DNA of 64,000 nt from Leisingera caerulea DSM 24564 (GCF_000473325.1 NZ_AXBI01000019.1:124001-188000), one strand, 5' to 3'. Positions 8,527 through 17,539 are shown, numbered from the stretch's first letter. Notes: generated from the letters alone by a model not told the origin. Numbers and translations: made by a program.

Positions 8527-8548
8527 AAAGATTAGGCAAAGACTAACA
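8527..8548 (+). promoter_or_regulatory. Tandem 11-bp direct repeat in the aspA-potA divergent region
   Basis: AAAGATTAGGC (8527-8537) is followed at once by AAAGACTAACA (8538-8548), one helical turn apart. An overlapping inverted pair GCAAA-N8-TTTGC lies at 8536-8553. This sits 85 bp before potA and about 145 bp before aspA on the other strand, in the only A/T-rich part of the 250-bp intergenic stretch (8383-8632). A regulator or RNA polymerase site is likely; the protein is unknown. Confidence 0.4.
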
Positions 8549-8632
8549 TTTGCTGAGGGAGTCAATTCTTAATGCGGCCTCCGGGCCTTCCTATGCTGGA
8601 TCAAACGACACACGGCAGACGGGGAGGCGCAA

Positions 8633-9724
8633 GTGCCCGCAAACAAGACAGATGCGATTGATGTGCGCAACGCGGTCAAGCGCTACGGGGACTTCACCGC
8701 CCTCAAGCGCATTTCGCTGACCATCAGGGACAACGAGTTCTTCACCCTGCTGGGGCCGTCGGGCTGCGGCAAGACCACGCTGTTGCGGATGATCGCCGGG
8801 TTCGAGGATGTGACCGAGGGCGAGATCCTGCTGTTCGGCGACGGCATCGCAAGCCTGCCGCCGCACCAGCGGCCGGTGAACACGGTGTTCCAGAACTATG
8901 CGCTGTTTCCGCATATGACGATCCTGGACAACGTGGCCTTTGGCCTGGAGATGCGCGGCAAGTCCAAGTCCGCCGCCCGCGAACGCGCGGCGGAGATGCT
9001 GGAGCTGGTCCAGCTGTCGCAATTCGCTGCCCGCAAGCCGTCCCAGCTCTCAGGCGGCCAGCAGCAGCGTGTGGCGCTGGCGCGTGCGCTGGCGCCACAA
9101 CCAAAAGTCCTGCTGCTGGATGAGCCGCTGTCGGCGCTGGATCTGAAGCTGCGCAAGCAGATGCAGCTGGAGCTGAAGCACCTGCAGCGGGAAACCGGGA
9201 TCACCTTCATTTTCGTGACCCACGACCAGGAAGAGGCGCTGACCATGTCCGACCGCATCGCGGTGATGTCGGCGGGCGAGCTGCAGCAATTGGGTACCCC
9301 GACCGAGATCTATGAACGGCCGCGCAATATGTTCGTGGCGGATTTCATCGGCGAAACCAACCTGTTGGAGGTGTCGGTGGATCAGGTGATGAATGGCCGC
9401 GCGACCTGTCATCTGGGCGGCGGCCATGCGCTGACCTGCAATTCGGTCGACGGTATCGGCGCAGGCGCCAAGGTGCATATGTCCGTGCGGCCTGAGCGGC
9501 TGTTCATGTCCGACGTGCCGGTGGAGGCCGAAAGCCTCAAGGGCCGGGTTGCCGAAAACATATTCGTGGGCACCGACATCAGCACGCTGGTCGATCTGGC
9601 CGAGGGGCCGCAGTTCATCGTGCGGACCTCCAATTCCGACCGCGGCAACAAGCGGATCTTTGAGCCGGGCAGCGAGATTTTCGTCAACATGGAGCTGGGG
9701 GCCGGGCGCCTCCTGATGGACTGA
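8633..9724 (+). CDS. potA: Polyamine-type ABC transporter ATP-binding protein
   Basis: A 363-residue PotA-like ATPase: Walker A GPSGCGKTT, Q-loop FQNYALFPH, signature LSGGQQQR, Walker B VLLLDEPLSALD, switch His in VTHDQEEAL, then a C-terminal TOBE domain. Start GTG 8633 follows GGGGAGG at 8620-8626. The first gene of a potABCD operon; its stop overlaps the potB start by one base. It energises uptake of putrescine, spermidine or a related cation at the inner membrane. Confidence 0.92.
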   Translation: MPANKTDAIDVRNAVKRYGDFTALKRISLTIRDNEFFTLLGPSGCGKTTLLRMIAGFEDVTEGEILLFGDGIASLPPHQRPVNTVFQNYALFPHMTILDNVAFGLEMRGKSKSAARERAAEMLELVQLSQFAARKPSQLSGGQQQRVALARALAPQPKVLLLDEPLSALDLKLRKQMQLELKHLQRETGITFIFVTHDQEEALTMSDRIAVMSAGELQQLGTPTEIYERPRNMFVADFIGETNLLEVSVDQVMNGRATCHLGGGHALTCNSVDGIGAGAKVHMSVRPERLFMSDVPVEAESLKGRVAENIFVGTDISTLVDLAEGPQFIVRTSNSDRGNKRIFEPGSEIFVNMELGAGRLLMD

Positions 9725-10653
9725 TGGCAGCAGGCGCAGCAACCGGCGGCTCAGTCCGCGCAGACACATACAAGGACGCCCGCGGCTGGCTGCTGCTGCC
9801 GTCCTGGGCGGTGCTCGGCATCTTTGTGCTGGGGCCCGTCTGCATGATGCTGGTCTATTCCTTCCTGACCAAGGAATTCCGCGGCGGGGTGATCTGGGAG
9901 TTCTCCCTTGCGGCCTATGACCAGTTCTTCTTTGACCGCGGGCTGTTCGGGGATGAGCCGCCCACCATCGAGTGGACCTATATCGCTATCTTCTGGCGCT
10001 CCATCTGGCAGGCGGGGGCGGCGACGCTCCTCAGCCTCCTGATCGGTTTTCCGACCGCCTATTTCATCGCCACGCGGCCGGAACATATCCGCCCCGTCTG
10101 GGTGTTTTTGATCACCATTCCCTATTGGGTGAACCTGCTGATCCGCACCGTTTCGATGAAGTTCCTTTTGCGCGACCAGGGGCCGCTGAATGACTTCCTG
10201 ACCGGCACCGGGCTGATCGACAGCCCGATCCATATCATCAACACCGACTTTGCGGTGCAGCTGGGGCTGTTCTACTCCTACCTGCCGTTCATGGTGCTGC
10301 CGATTTACGCGGCGGTGGAGCGCTATAACTTCTCGCTGTCTGAGGCGGCGGCGGACCTTTACGCCAGCAAATGGACCACCCTGCGCCGGATCGTGCTGCC
10401 CGCGGTGAAACCGGGCGTGGTGGCGGGCTGCATCCTGGTGTTCGTGCCCTCGATGGGCTCCTTCCTGGCGCCGGATCTTCTGGGCGGGGCCAAAAACTTC
10501 ATGATCGGATCGCTGATCGAGGAGCAGTTCAAGGGCAACGCAGGCAACTGGCCGTTCGGGGCCGCCGCCTCGATGATCCTGCTGACCATGGTGCTGATCA
10601 TCCTGCTGTTTTCCGCCCGCCAGCAGGCCAAAGCAGACAAGGCAGGGGGCTGA
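9724..10653 (+). CDS. potB: Polyamine-type ABC transporter permease
   Basis: A 309-residue inner-membrane protein with about six transmembrane helices and the EAA loop (SEAAADLYASKWTTLRRIVLP) that contacts the ATPase. The N-terminal residues 1-20 are polar and cytosolic. ATG 9724 shares a base with the potA TGA, so translation is coupled. It pairs with PotC to form the translocation channel. Confidence 0.92.
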   Translation: MAAGAATGGSVRADTYKDARGWLLLPSWAVLGIFVLGPVCMMLVYSFLTKEFRGGVIWEFSLAAYDQFFFDRGLFGDEPPTIEWTYIAIFWRSIWQAGAATLLSLLIGFPTAYFIATRPEHIRPVWVFLITIPYWVNLLIRTVSMKFLLRDQGPLNDFLTGTGLIDSPIHIINTDFAVQLGLFYSYLPFMVLPIYAAVERYNFSLSEAAADLYASKWTTLRRIVLPAVKPGVVAGCILVFVPSMGSFLAPDLLGGAKNFMIGSLIEEQFKGNAGNWPFGAAASMILLTMVLIILLFSARQQAKADKAGG

Positions 10654-10656
10654 GCG

Positions 10657-11466
10657 ATGGCGTATGTGAACGAAAATATCAAAACGTACAAAGGCTTCCG
10701 CGCGATCACCCTGTTGTGCCTGGTGGTGCTGTATGCCCCCTTGGTGATCGTCACCATTTACAGCTTCAACGCCTCCCAATCCATCACCAACTGGGAAGGT
10801 CTGTCGTTGCGCTGGTACGCCGATGTGTTCACCGGGCCGGAAAGCGCCAAGTTCAAGACCGCGGCCTTTAACAGCTTCACCATCGCGATCATGGCGGCCA
10901 CCGCCAGCACGATGATTGCCACACTGGCCGCCACCGCCATGGTGCGCGGCGGCCAGTTCAAACTGCGCACTGTGTCATTCGGCCTGATCAGCCTGCCGCT
11001 GATGGTGCCGGAGATCGTGACCGCGGTGGCCACTCTGATCTTCTTCAACGCCATCGGCTTCACCCGCGGCTATCTGACCATCCTGGTCGCCCATATCGCC
11101 TTTTGCATCCCCTTTGCCTACCTGCCGATTTCGGCCCGGATGCAGGGGATCGAGGACAGCTTTGAGCAGGCGGCGATGGACCTTTACGCGACCCGCAGGC
11201 AGGCCTTTACCCGGATCCTGATGCCCCTGATGGCGCCGGGCATCATTTCGGGCTTTCTCTTGGCCTTCATCGTCTCGCTCGACGACTTCATCATCACCAA
11301 TTTCGTCAAGGGCGCGGGTGTCGAGACCCTGCCCACCGCGATCTTCGGCTCAGTCAAGCAGGGCATCAAACCCAACATCATGGCGATCTCGACCATGCTG
11401 CTGAGCGTCTCAATCGTGATGGTCACCATCAGCTACTTCGTCAGCAAATCCGACAGCAACAAATGA
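10657..11466 (+). CDS. potC: Polyamine-type ABC transporter permease
   Basis: A 269-residue second permease, PotC-like, with six predicted membrane segments and the EAA loop [35 protein letters not shown] near residue 210 is typical of PotC/PotI. It begins 3 bp after potB and ends 20 bp before potD. Confidence 0.92.
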   Translation: MAYVNENIKTYKGFRAITLLCLVVLYAPLVIVTIYSFNASQSITNWEGLSLRWYADVFTGPESAKFKTAAFNSFTIAIMAATASTMIATLAATAMVRGGQFKLRTVSFGLISLPLMVPEIVTAVATLIFFNAIGFTRGYLTILVAHIAFCIPFAYLPISARMQGIEDSFEQAAMDLYATRRQAFTRILMPLMAPGIISGFLLAFIVSLDDFIITNFVKGAGVETLPTAIFGSVKQGIKPNIMAISTMLLSVSIVMVTISYFVSKSDSNK

Positions 11467-11486
11467 TCCAACACGGGAGGACCCCC

Positions 11487-12524
11487 ATGAAAACCCTGCT
11501 GAAATCCAGCGCCGCCGCGCTTGCGCTGAGCCTGGCCGCCAATGCCGCCGCCGCCGAGGGCAAGCTGGTGCTGTACCACTGGTTCGAATACATGCCGCAG
11601 GAGCTTTTGGAGAAGTTCACCGCCGAAACCGGCATCGAGGTGACGATGGACACCTATGACTCCAATGAATCCATGCTGGCGACGCTGAAGGCGGGCGGCA
11701 TGGGCACCTATGACCTGGCTGTGCCGGGCGATTACATGGTCAAGATCATGGCCGGCGAGGGCCTGTTGGACACCATCGGCGAGGGCGAGCTGGTCAACAA
11801 GGGCAACATCGCGCCGGAATGGGCCGATCCCGGCTTTGATCCGGGCCGGGCGCATTCCATTCCCTACCAGTGGGGCTCAACCGCCTTTGCGGTGAACCGC
11901 GACATCTATGGCGGCGATATCCTGACCACCGCCATCCTGTTCGATCCCCCGGAGGAGCTGTCGGGCAAGATCAACGTGCTGGACAGCCAGGGTGAGATGA
12001 TGGCTCTGGGATCGCTGCATCTGGGCATCCCGCAGTGCTCCGATGACCGCGAACAGCTGAAGGCGCTGAACGCGATGCTGCAGGGGGCAAAGCAGCATTG
12101 GGCCTCTTTCAACTCCGACACCGCCAAGGAAGTGCTGGTCTCCGGCGATGCAGCCGCGGGGATGATCTATGATGGCTTTGCCGCCAAGGCGCGGGCGGAA
12201 GGCGCCAATGTGGAATATGCCTTCCCCAAGGAGGGCTATGTGGTCTGGATGGACAATGTGGTGCTGCTGAAGGATGCGCCGAACCGCGAGAACGCGCTGA
12301 AATTCATGGATTTCCTGCTGGAGCCTGAGAATATCGCCGCGGTTACCAATTATGCCCAGTACAATGCGGGCGTGGCCGGAACCGGGGATTACCTGGACGC
12401 GAACCTGGCCGCCCTGCCGGAACGCAACCCGCCTGCGGCAGCGGGCGAGGGCGTGTTCATCGAGGTCTGCGGTCAGCAGACGCAGGCGGTTTACGACCAG
12501 ATCTGGACCAATCTCAAGAAGTGA
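11487..12524 (+). CDS. potD: Polyamine-type periplasmic substrate-binding protein
   Basis: A 345-residue PotD/PotF-like binding protein. The signal peptide (MKTLLKSSAAALALSLAANAAAA) is followed by KLVLYHWFEYMPQELLEKF, the family's first strand and helix. ATG 11487 follows GGGAGG at 11475-11480; an in-frame ATG at 11463 would add residues ahead of the signal peptide and overlap potC. The ligand pocket (W/Y/D residues such as WFEYM, GDYM and the Asp in WMDNVVL) fits a cationic amine. Together with PuuC and the amine dehydrogenase homologue it suggests import and oxidation of a diamine or histamine-like amine. Confidence 0.9.
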   Translation: MKTLLKSSAAALALSLAANAAAAEGKLVLYHWFEYMPQELLEKFTAETGIEVTMDTYDSNESMLATLKAGGMGTYDLAVPGDYMVKIMAGEGLLDTIGEGELVNKGNIAPEWADPGFDPGRAHSIPYQWGSTAFAVNRDIYGGDILTTAILFDPPEELSGKINVLDSQGEMMALGSLHLGIPQCSDDREQLKALNAMLQGAKQHWASFNSDTAKEVLVSGDAAAGMIYDGFAAKARAEGANVEYAFPKEGYVVWMDNVVLLKDAPNRENALKFMDFLLEPENIAAVTNYAQYNAGVAGTGDYLDANLAALPERNPPAAAGEGVFIEVCGQQTQAVYDQIWTNLKK

Positions 12525-12845
12525 CCGGGCAAGCGAGGGGGCTGTCTGCCCCCTCCGGGCTCTGCCCGTTCGGTCCTGAAACCGTCCCCCGGACGGTTTC
12601 CACCACGGACCTCACCCCCGAGGATATTTTCAGCCAGATGAATAAAGGATCTTGCTGTTCAGGGGGGTACGACCAGCCGGGCCGCAATTCATGCTGTCGG
12701 TGGCCCAGGCGGCCCGCCGCGCTATGTGATGGCGCAGCTATGGGTTGCTCCGCCCGGGCATATGCGCTGCCCGGGCAGGCCTGTGGCGGGACGGGGCCGG
12801 CAGCGGTCCGCGTCCGTTGCACGGGCTAACGCGGGGCAATGCGCC
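12525..12845 (+). repeat. Intergenic stretch holding repeat copy B
   Basis: This 321-bp stretch begins with the same 21-bp hairpin as copy A (GAGGGGGC-TGTCT-GCCCCCTC, 12535-12555), probably ending the pot operon, then ACCGTCC/GGACGGT hairpin sequence near 12580-12600, then the core CACCCCCGAGGATATTT (12613-12629) with tail CCAGATGAATAAAGGATC. From about 12655 to 12845 I see no gene or clear signal other than presumed promoter sequence for the following gene. Confidence 0.65.
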
Positions 12846-13748
12846 ATGAAGACCAGCGTCCGGAATGTGATTGTGCTTGGCGGCACCGGGTTTCTCGGCC
12901 AGCGGGTGGTGCGCCGTCTGCAGGACCGCGGCTGCCCGGTCAGCGCCGGGACGCGGTCTCCGGACGCCGCCGCCTCCTATCGCAGCAGCTGGGACAGCGG
13001 GGTCGGGCTGGTTCGTGTGGATCTTGCGGACCCGGACGTGCTGGCGCGGGCGCTGGAGGGGGCCTCCGCCGTGGTCAATTGCATCGGGTTTTATGCCGAG
13101 ACCCGCCAGCAGAGCTTTCAGGATGTTCATGCCGAGGCCGCCCGCCGGATTGCCCGTCTGGCGCGCGACGGCGGGGTGCAGCGGCTGGTCCACATTTCCG
13201 GGATCGGCGCCAGCCTGCAATCGCCCTCGGCCTATGTGCGCGCCCGCGCCGAGGGCGAGGCCGCGGTGCGCAGCGTCTGCCCCGGAGCCATCATCCTGCG
13301 GCCCAGCGTGATGTTCAGCCGCAGCGGCGCCTTTTTCGGTGACCTGCAAAAGATCGTCGATCACCTGCCGGTGATCCCGCTGTTCGGCAACGGGCACACG
13401 CGGCTGCAGCCGGTCTGGGCGGGCGATGTGGCCGAAGCCGTGTGCCGGATCCTGGATGGCGCCCGCGTGCCCCGCAAGGTGTTTGAACTGGGCGGGCCGG
13501 ATGTCTTTACCTACCGGGAAATACTGCGGCGGCTGGCGGCCCGCTCAGGCCGCAGGCGCCTGCTGCTGCCGGTGCCCTTTGCGCTGTGGCGGGCGGGGGC
13601 GGCGCCGCTGTCGCTGCTGCCGCGGCCGCCGGTGACCCAGGCGCAGATCGCGCTGATGGAGCACGACAATACCGCGGGCGAGACAATGGCGGGATTTGCC
13701 GATCTCGGGATCACCCCCCAGTCCGCCATTGCCATGGGGCTGGTCTGA
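12846..13748 (+). CDS. NAD(P)-binding epimerase/NDUFA9-like protein
   Basis: A 300-residue atypical short-chain dehydrogenase. The N-terminal Rossmann motif GGTGFLGQRVVRRL, then NCIGFYAET, HISGIGA, YVRARAEGE (in place of YxxxK), ILRPSVMFS and VWAGDVAEAV match NDUFA9-like/complex I-associated epimerase proteins, which usually bind NADPH without proven catalysis. ATG 12846 begins just ahead of the Rossmann fold. The gene stands alone, with the repeat region upstream and a convergent hairpin downstream. It may support complex I assembly or ubiquinone-related metabolism; neither is shown here. Confidence 0.8.
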   Translation: MKTSVRNVIVLGGTGFLGQRVVRRLQDRGCPVSAGTRSPDAAASYRSSWDSGVGLVRVDLADPDVLARALEGASAVVNCIGFYAETRQQSFQDVHAEAARRIARLARDGGVQRLVHISGIGASLQSPSAYVRARAEGEAAVRSVCPGAIILRPSVMFSRSGAFFGDLQKIVDHLPVIPLFGNGHTRLQPVWAGDVAEAVCRILDGARVPRKVFELGGPDVFTYREILRRLAARSGRRRLLLPVPFALWRAGAAPLSLLPRPPVTQAQIALMEHDNTAGETMAGFADLGITPQSAIAMGLV

Positions 13749-13784
13749 GACGGGGCGGTCAAACCCTTTCACTTAAACGGATTT

Positions 13785-13815
13785 CCCCGCACCGGACCTG
13801 TTGTCCGGCGCGGGG
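13785..13815. terminator. Convergent hairpin terminator
   Basis: CCCCGCACCGGAC (13785-13797) and GTCCGGCGCGGGG (13803-13815) pair with one mismatch around CTGTT. It lies between the epimerase-like gene and the end of iorB, which run toward each other. No long T-run flanks it on either strand. Confidence 0.6.
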
Positions 13816-13821
13816 AGAGGG

Positions 13822-15999
13822 TCAGGCGAAGCTGACGCCGTTCAGGATCATCGGCAGCTCAGTGACCCGCGGGCCGTTCGCCGCGATGGCATTGGCCAGC
13901 GCCGGAGCGGCGGGCGGGGTGCCGGGCTCGCCCACGCCGGTGGGCATCTCGGCAGAGGGCACGATATGCACCTCGATGGCGCCGATATCGCCGATCCGCA
14001 GCGGCTCGTAGTCCGGGAAGTTGAACTGGTCCACGACGCCCTCGGTCAGGGTGATCTCGTTGCGCATCGCGTGGCCCAGGCCATAGCCGATGCCGCCCTC
14101 CATCTGCGCCTTGACCACGTCCGGGTTGACCGCGATGCCGCAGTCCACCGCGCAGGTGACCTTCTCGATCTTCACGCCGTCATCGGCAGTGCCGGAAATC
14201 TCCACCAGCTCGGCCACATAGCTGCCAAAGCTTTTATGGACGGCGATGCCCTGGCTGCGGCCCTCCGGCGCGCTGCTCCAGCCGCCCTTGTCCGCGGCCA
14301 GTTTCAGCACCCCCGCCAAGCGCTGCTGATCGGCGCCGCCGCCCTCCAGCAGGGCAAGGCGGAACGCCACCGGGTCGCGGCCCGCGGCGCGGGCGGCTTC
14401 GTCCAGCATCACCTCCATCACATAGGCCGTATGGGTGTGCCCGACCGAGCGCCACCACAGCACCGGGGTTGCCTTGGCCACATCGCTGAGGCCGGTGAAC
14501 TGCCCCGGGATCCGGTAGGGGGTGTCTGCCGCCCCCTCGACCGAGCTGTGATCGACGCCGCCGTGCACCATCATGCTCTCAAACGCGGTGCCTTTCAGGA
14601 TCGACTGCGCGGCGATGCGGTGGTCCCAGCCGGTGATATTGCCCTCCGCGTCCAGACCAACCCGCACCCGGTGCGCAACGGCGGGGCGGTAATAGCCGCC
14701 GGTGATGTCATCCTCGCGCGACCAGACCAGTTTAACCGGGCGCGAGCGGTCGGTGAGGGCAAAGGCCAGCGCCGCCTCCACCTGGTAATCCGCCGTCGGC
14801 GTGGCGCGGCGGCCGAAGGAGCCGCCGGCAAACATCGTGCTGATGCGGACCTTGTCCATCGGCAGCTGGAAGATCTGCGCCATCGCCATATGCGGGCCGG
14901 AGGGGAACTGGCAGCCGTCGTGCAGGGTGACGCCGCCGTCAGCGTCGGCCTCAATGGTGCAGGTGAGCGGCTCCATCGGCGCGTGCGCCAGCAGCGGGAA
15001 GTAGAAGGTCTGCTCCACCACCTTCGCGGCCCCTGCGATCTGCTCTGTGGTGGCGGCGTGGTCCGCGCCGGTCACGTTGTATTCCGGCTCCGCGTTCACG
15101 GCGGCCAGCAGCTCCTCGCGGATCTGGTCCGAGCTGCGGTGTTCGGCGTTTGAGAAATCCCAGTCCACGGTGATCGCGTCGCGGGCCTGGAACGCGGCCC
15201 AGGTGTCCTCGGCATAGACCGCGACGCCTGCCTGGTTGGGCAGCACGGCGGCGCGGATGTAGCCTTTGACCGTCTTGGCGCCGGCATCGTCGAACCCGTT
15301 GGCCAGCCCGCCCATCCGCGGGCTGCGGATGATCACTGCAACCATCTGGTCCGGCAGATGCATGTCCATGGCAAACTTCGCGGTGCCGTTGGTCTTGGGC
15401 AGCGAGTCCTTGCGCTTGACCTGCGGGTTGCCGATCAGGCGGAATTCGCTGGGGTCTTTCAGCCGCGGTTCTGCCGGGGCCTCCATCTGCGCGGCGGCGG
15501 CGACAAACTCTGCCAGCGGCGCCTCCTGGCCTGCGCCCTTGAGGATACCGTCCTCCAGCGTCAGCTCTGCGGCGTCCGCGCCCCAGGCTTCGGCAGCGGC
15601 CCTGATCAGCATCTCGCGCGCGGCGGCCCCGGCCTGGCGGTACTGCATAAAGGAATTGGCCATCGCGGTGGAGCCGCCGGTGCCCTGCATCTGCCCGAAC
15701 GCCAAGTTGGCATAGCGCGAGGCATCGGAGGGCGCGAATTCGTATTGAATGTCCTCCATCGACACGCCCAGCTCCTCGGCGATCAGGGTGGTGAGGCCGG
15801 TGGCCGGGCCCTGGCCCTTCTCGAAATGCTTGACGATGGCGGTGACGGTGCCGTCTGCGCCGATCTTCACAAAGGGGTTCAGCTGCGCAGGCGCGGAGCC
15901 AGCGGCCAGCGCGCCGTTCGGACGGACGCCGACATAAAGAACCGCAGCAGCGGCGGCAGCGGACGTGAGGAAGCCGCGGCGGGAGGTGGTGAGAGTCAT
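13822..15999 (-). CDS. iorB: Xanthine-dehydrogenase-family molybdopterin-binding subunit, IorB-like
   Basis: A 725-residue large subunit of a two-subunit molybdenum hydroxylase. The start MTLTTSRRGFLTSAAAAAA is a Tat signal (twin Arg), so the enzyme is exported folded with its cofactor, as in isoquinoline 1-oxidoreductase and aldehyde oxidases of that group. Further marks are FEKGQGPATGL, GGSFGRRA, and the catalytic GVGEPGTPP near the C-terminus with the conserved Glu. It follows iorA by 1 bp. These enzymes hydroxylate an N-heterocycle or aldehyde with water and pass electrons to a cytochrome c, but no cytochrome or XdhC-type chaperone is in the window. The substrate is unknown. Confidence 0.88.
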   Translation of the reverse strand: MTLTTSRRGFLTSAAAAAAVLYVGVRPNGALAAGSAPAQLNPFVKIGADGTVTAIVKHFEKGQGPATGLTTLIAEELGVSMEDIQYEFAPSDASRYANLAFGQMQGTGGSTAMANSFMQYRQAGAAAREMLIRAAAEAWGADAAELTLEDGILKGAGQEAPLAEFVAAAAQMEAPAEPRLKDPSEFRLIGNPQVKRKDSLPKTNGTAKFAMDMHLPDQMVAVIIRSPRMGGLANGFDDAGAKTVKGYIRAAVLPNQAGVAVYAEDTWAAFQARDAITVDWDFSNAEHRSSDQIREELLAAVNAEPEYNVTGADHAATTEQIAGAAKVVEQTFYFPLLAHAPMEPLTCTIEADADGGVTLHDGCQFPSGPHMAMAQIFQLPMDKVRISTMFAGGSFGRRATPTADYQVEAALAFALTDRSRPVKLVWSREDDITGGYYRPAVAHRVRVGLDAEGNITGWDHRIAAQSILKGTAFESMMVHGGVDHSSVEGAADTPYRIPGQFTGLSDVAKATPVLWWRSVGHTHTAYVMEVMLDEAARAAGRDPVAFRLALLEGGGADQQRLAGVLKLAADKGGWSSAPEGRSQGIAVHKSFGSYVAELVEISGTADDGVKIEKVTCAVDCGIAVNPDVVKAQMEGGIGYGLGHAMRNEITLTEGVVDQFNFPDYEPLRIGDIGAIEVHIVPSAEMPTGVGEPGTPPAAPALANAIAANGPRVTELPMILNGVSFA

Positions 16000-16000
16000 A

Positions 16001-16462
16001 TCAGGCCTCCATCATCTGGGATGCGCGCTGGATCGCGGCGCGGATGCGCTGGTAGGTGGCGCAGCGGCAGACGTTGCCGTTCATGTAATCGTCGATCTCC
16101 TCAACCGTCGGCTTGGGGTTTTCGCTCAGCAGGCCCACGGCGGACATGATCTGGCCCGACTGGCAGTAGCCGCACTGCACCACGTCCAGTTCGACCCAAG
16201 CGTCCTGCACGGCCTTGGAAGCCTTGGACTCCAGCCCTTCGATGGTGGTGATCTCGGCGCCTTCCACGTCTTCGACATAAGTCTGGCAGGAGCGCACGGG
16301 TTCGCCGTCCAGATGCACGGTGCAAGCGCCGCAGGCGGCTACGCCGCAGCCGAACTTGGTGCCGGTGAGCTTCAGCTCATCGCGGATCACCCACAACAGC
16401 GGTGTTCCGGGTTCGGCCTCGACCTGATGCGTCTGGCCGTTGAGTTTCAATGATATTGCCAT
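16001..16462 (-). CDS. iorA: [2Fe-2S]-binding small subunit of molybdenum hydroxylase, IorA-like
   Basis: A 153-residue protein with both iron-sulfur clusters of the family: plant-type Cys pattern GCGVAACGACTVHLDG plus a following Cys, and the C-terminal CGYCQSGQ…CRCATYQRI helical domain. It passes electrons from the molybdenum site of IorB. It lies 35 bp downstream of the SDR gene on the same strand, and no FAD subunit is encoded nearby, so it is the two-subunit type. Confidence 0.92.
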   Translation of the reverse strand: MAISLKLNGQTHQVEAEPGTPLLWVIRDELKLTGTKFGCGVAACGACTVHLDGEPVRSCQTYVEDVEGAEITTIEGLESKASKAVQDAWVELDVVQCGYCQSGQIMSAVGLLSENPKPTVEEIDDYMNGNVCRCATYQRIRAAIQRASQMMEA

Positions 16463-16497
16463 GGCTATGGGGCCTCCCCTTGGCTGGAATTTTTGGG

Positions 16498-17337
16498 TCA
16501 GGAATTTTCGAAGTCTGCGAAGGCATCCGCGTAATCGGGATGCCAGCGCGACAGGGCCGGGCGGTTTTCCAGAATGTCGCCCAGGGCCCAGGCGACCCGG
16601 CGCCGGTCGCGTTCGGGCGTGACGTCGTTGTCGGGGCAGAGAATGTAGAAATCACCCGCCGCCATGCGGGACAGCAAGTGATCGACGGTCTGCCCGGACG
16701 TCCAGGCAGAGGCGGGTTTTTCCGGCATGAAGCTGGCGATCATGCCGGTATAGGTGAAGCCGGGCACAAACAGATGCGCGGAAACCGGTGCGCCGGCCTG
16801 GCGCAGGTCGTGGGCCAGCATCTCAGTCAGCACCTTCACGCCCGCCTTGGAGACGTTGTAGCCCGGGTTGCCTGGCGGCGTGGTGATGCCCTGTTTGGAG
16901 CCGGTGTTGACCACCACCGCGGGGCGCGCGGCGGCGATCATCCGGGGCAGGAAGGCCTGGACGCCGTTCAATACGCCGAACAGGTTCACCTCGATCATCG
17001 CGCGCCAGGCGTCAGGGTCCTCCCAGCTGCCGGAGGGGCGGGCGATGCCTGCGTTGTTCATCAGCACCGCCACCTCGCCCGCGTCAAAGGCCGCATCGGC
17101 CAACGCCTGAACCGCCTCTGCGTCGCTGACATCTGTGGGAACGGCCAGAACCGGCGCGCCGGCCTTTGCCTGGTTGCGCAGCGTCTCTGCCGCCTGGTCC
17201 AGCGCCTCGCCCGGAAGGTCGGCCAGCACCACCCCCAGCCCGGCCTGGGCAAAGCGTTCGGCGGCGGCATAGCCAACCCCGCTGGCGCCGCCGGTCACCA
17301 CCGCCACGCCGCCTGCTGCAACTGCGTCTTTGTACAT
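16498..17337 (-). CDS. Short-chain dehydrogenase/reductase
   Basis: A 279-residue SDR with cofactor motif TGGASGVG, NNAGIARPSG and the catalytic Tyr-Lys pair in YNVSK; a Ser occupies the NTGSKQG segment. ATG 17337 follows a strong Shine-Dalgarno (GGGAGGAG on the minus strand). It is the first gene of an SDR-iorA-iorB operon and faces the AraC regulator across 202 bp. It may act on an alcohol/ketone intermediate of the same pathway as the molybdenum hydroxylase. The C-terminal 80 residues are longer than in a minimal SDR. Confidence 0.87.
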   Translation of the reverse strand: MYKDAVAAGGVAVVTGGASGVGYAAAERFAQAGLGVVLADLPGEALDQAAETLRNQAKAGAPVLAVPTDVSDAEAVQALADAAFDAGEVAVLMNNAGIARPSGSWEDPDAWRAMIEVNLFGVLNGVQAFLPRMIAAARPAVVVNTGSKQGITTPPGNPGYNVSKAGVKVLTEMLAHDLRQAGAPVSAHLFVPGFTYTGMIASFMPEKPASAWTSGQTVDHLLSRMAAGDFYILCPDNDVTPERDRRRVAWALGDILENRPALSRWHPDYADAFADFENS

Positions 17338-17435
17338 GAAATCTCCTCCCGCTAGCATTGTGCCGCCAGGGTTTGCCGCCGCCCCGGCTGTGCTGCTTGC
17401 AAGAAAAAGATAGGGCGGGCGGGGCGGATTGCCTT

Positions 17436-17470
17436 GCCTGATCCTCCGGATGATCTGCCTGATCCTCCGG
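17436..17470 (+). promoter_or_regulatory. Two 14-bp direct repeats, 21 bp apart (candidate AraC operator)
   Basis: GCCTGATCCTCCGG occurs at 17436-17449 and again, identical, at 17457-17470. The 21-bp spacing is two helical turns, the usual geometry for an AraC-family dimer binding direct half-sites. The pair lies between the SDR operon and the AraC gene (about 100 bp from the SDR start, 70 bp from the regulator start). Confidence 0.6.
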
Positions 17471-17539
17471 CGCGCCGGGAATTACGGTTCTTTCGCCGCC
17501 GCCGCCCGCCTATATTCAGGGCGAAGAGGAGGGCCGCCC

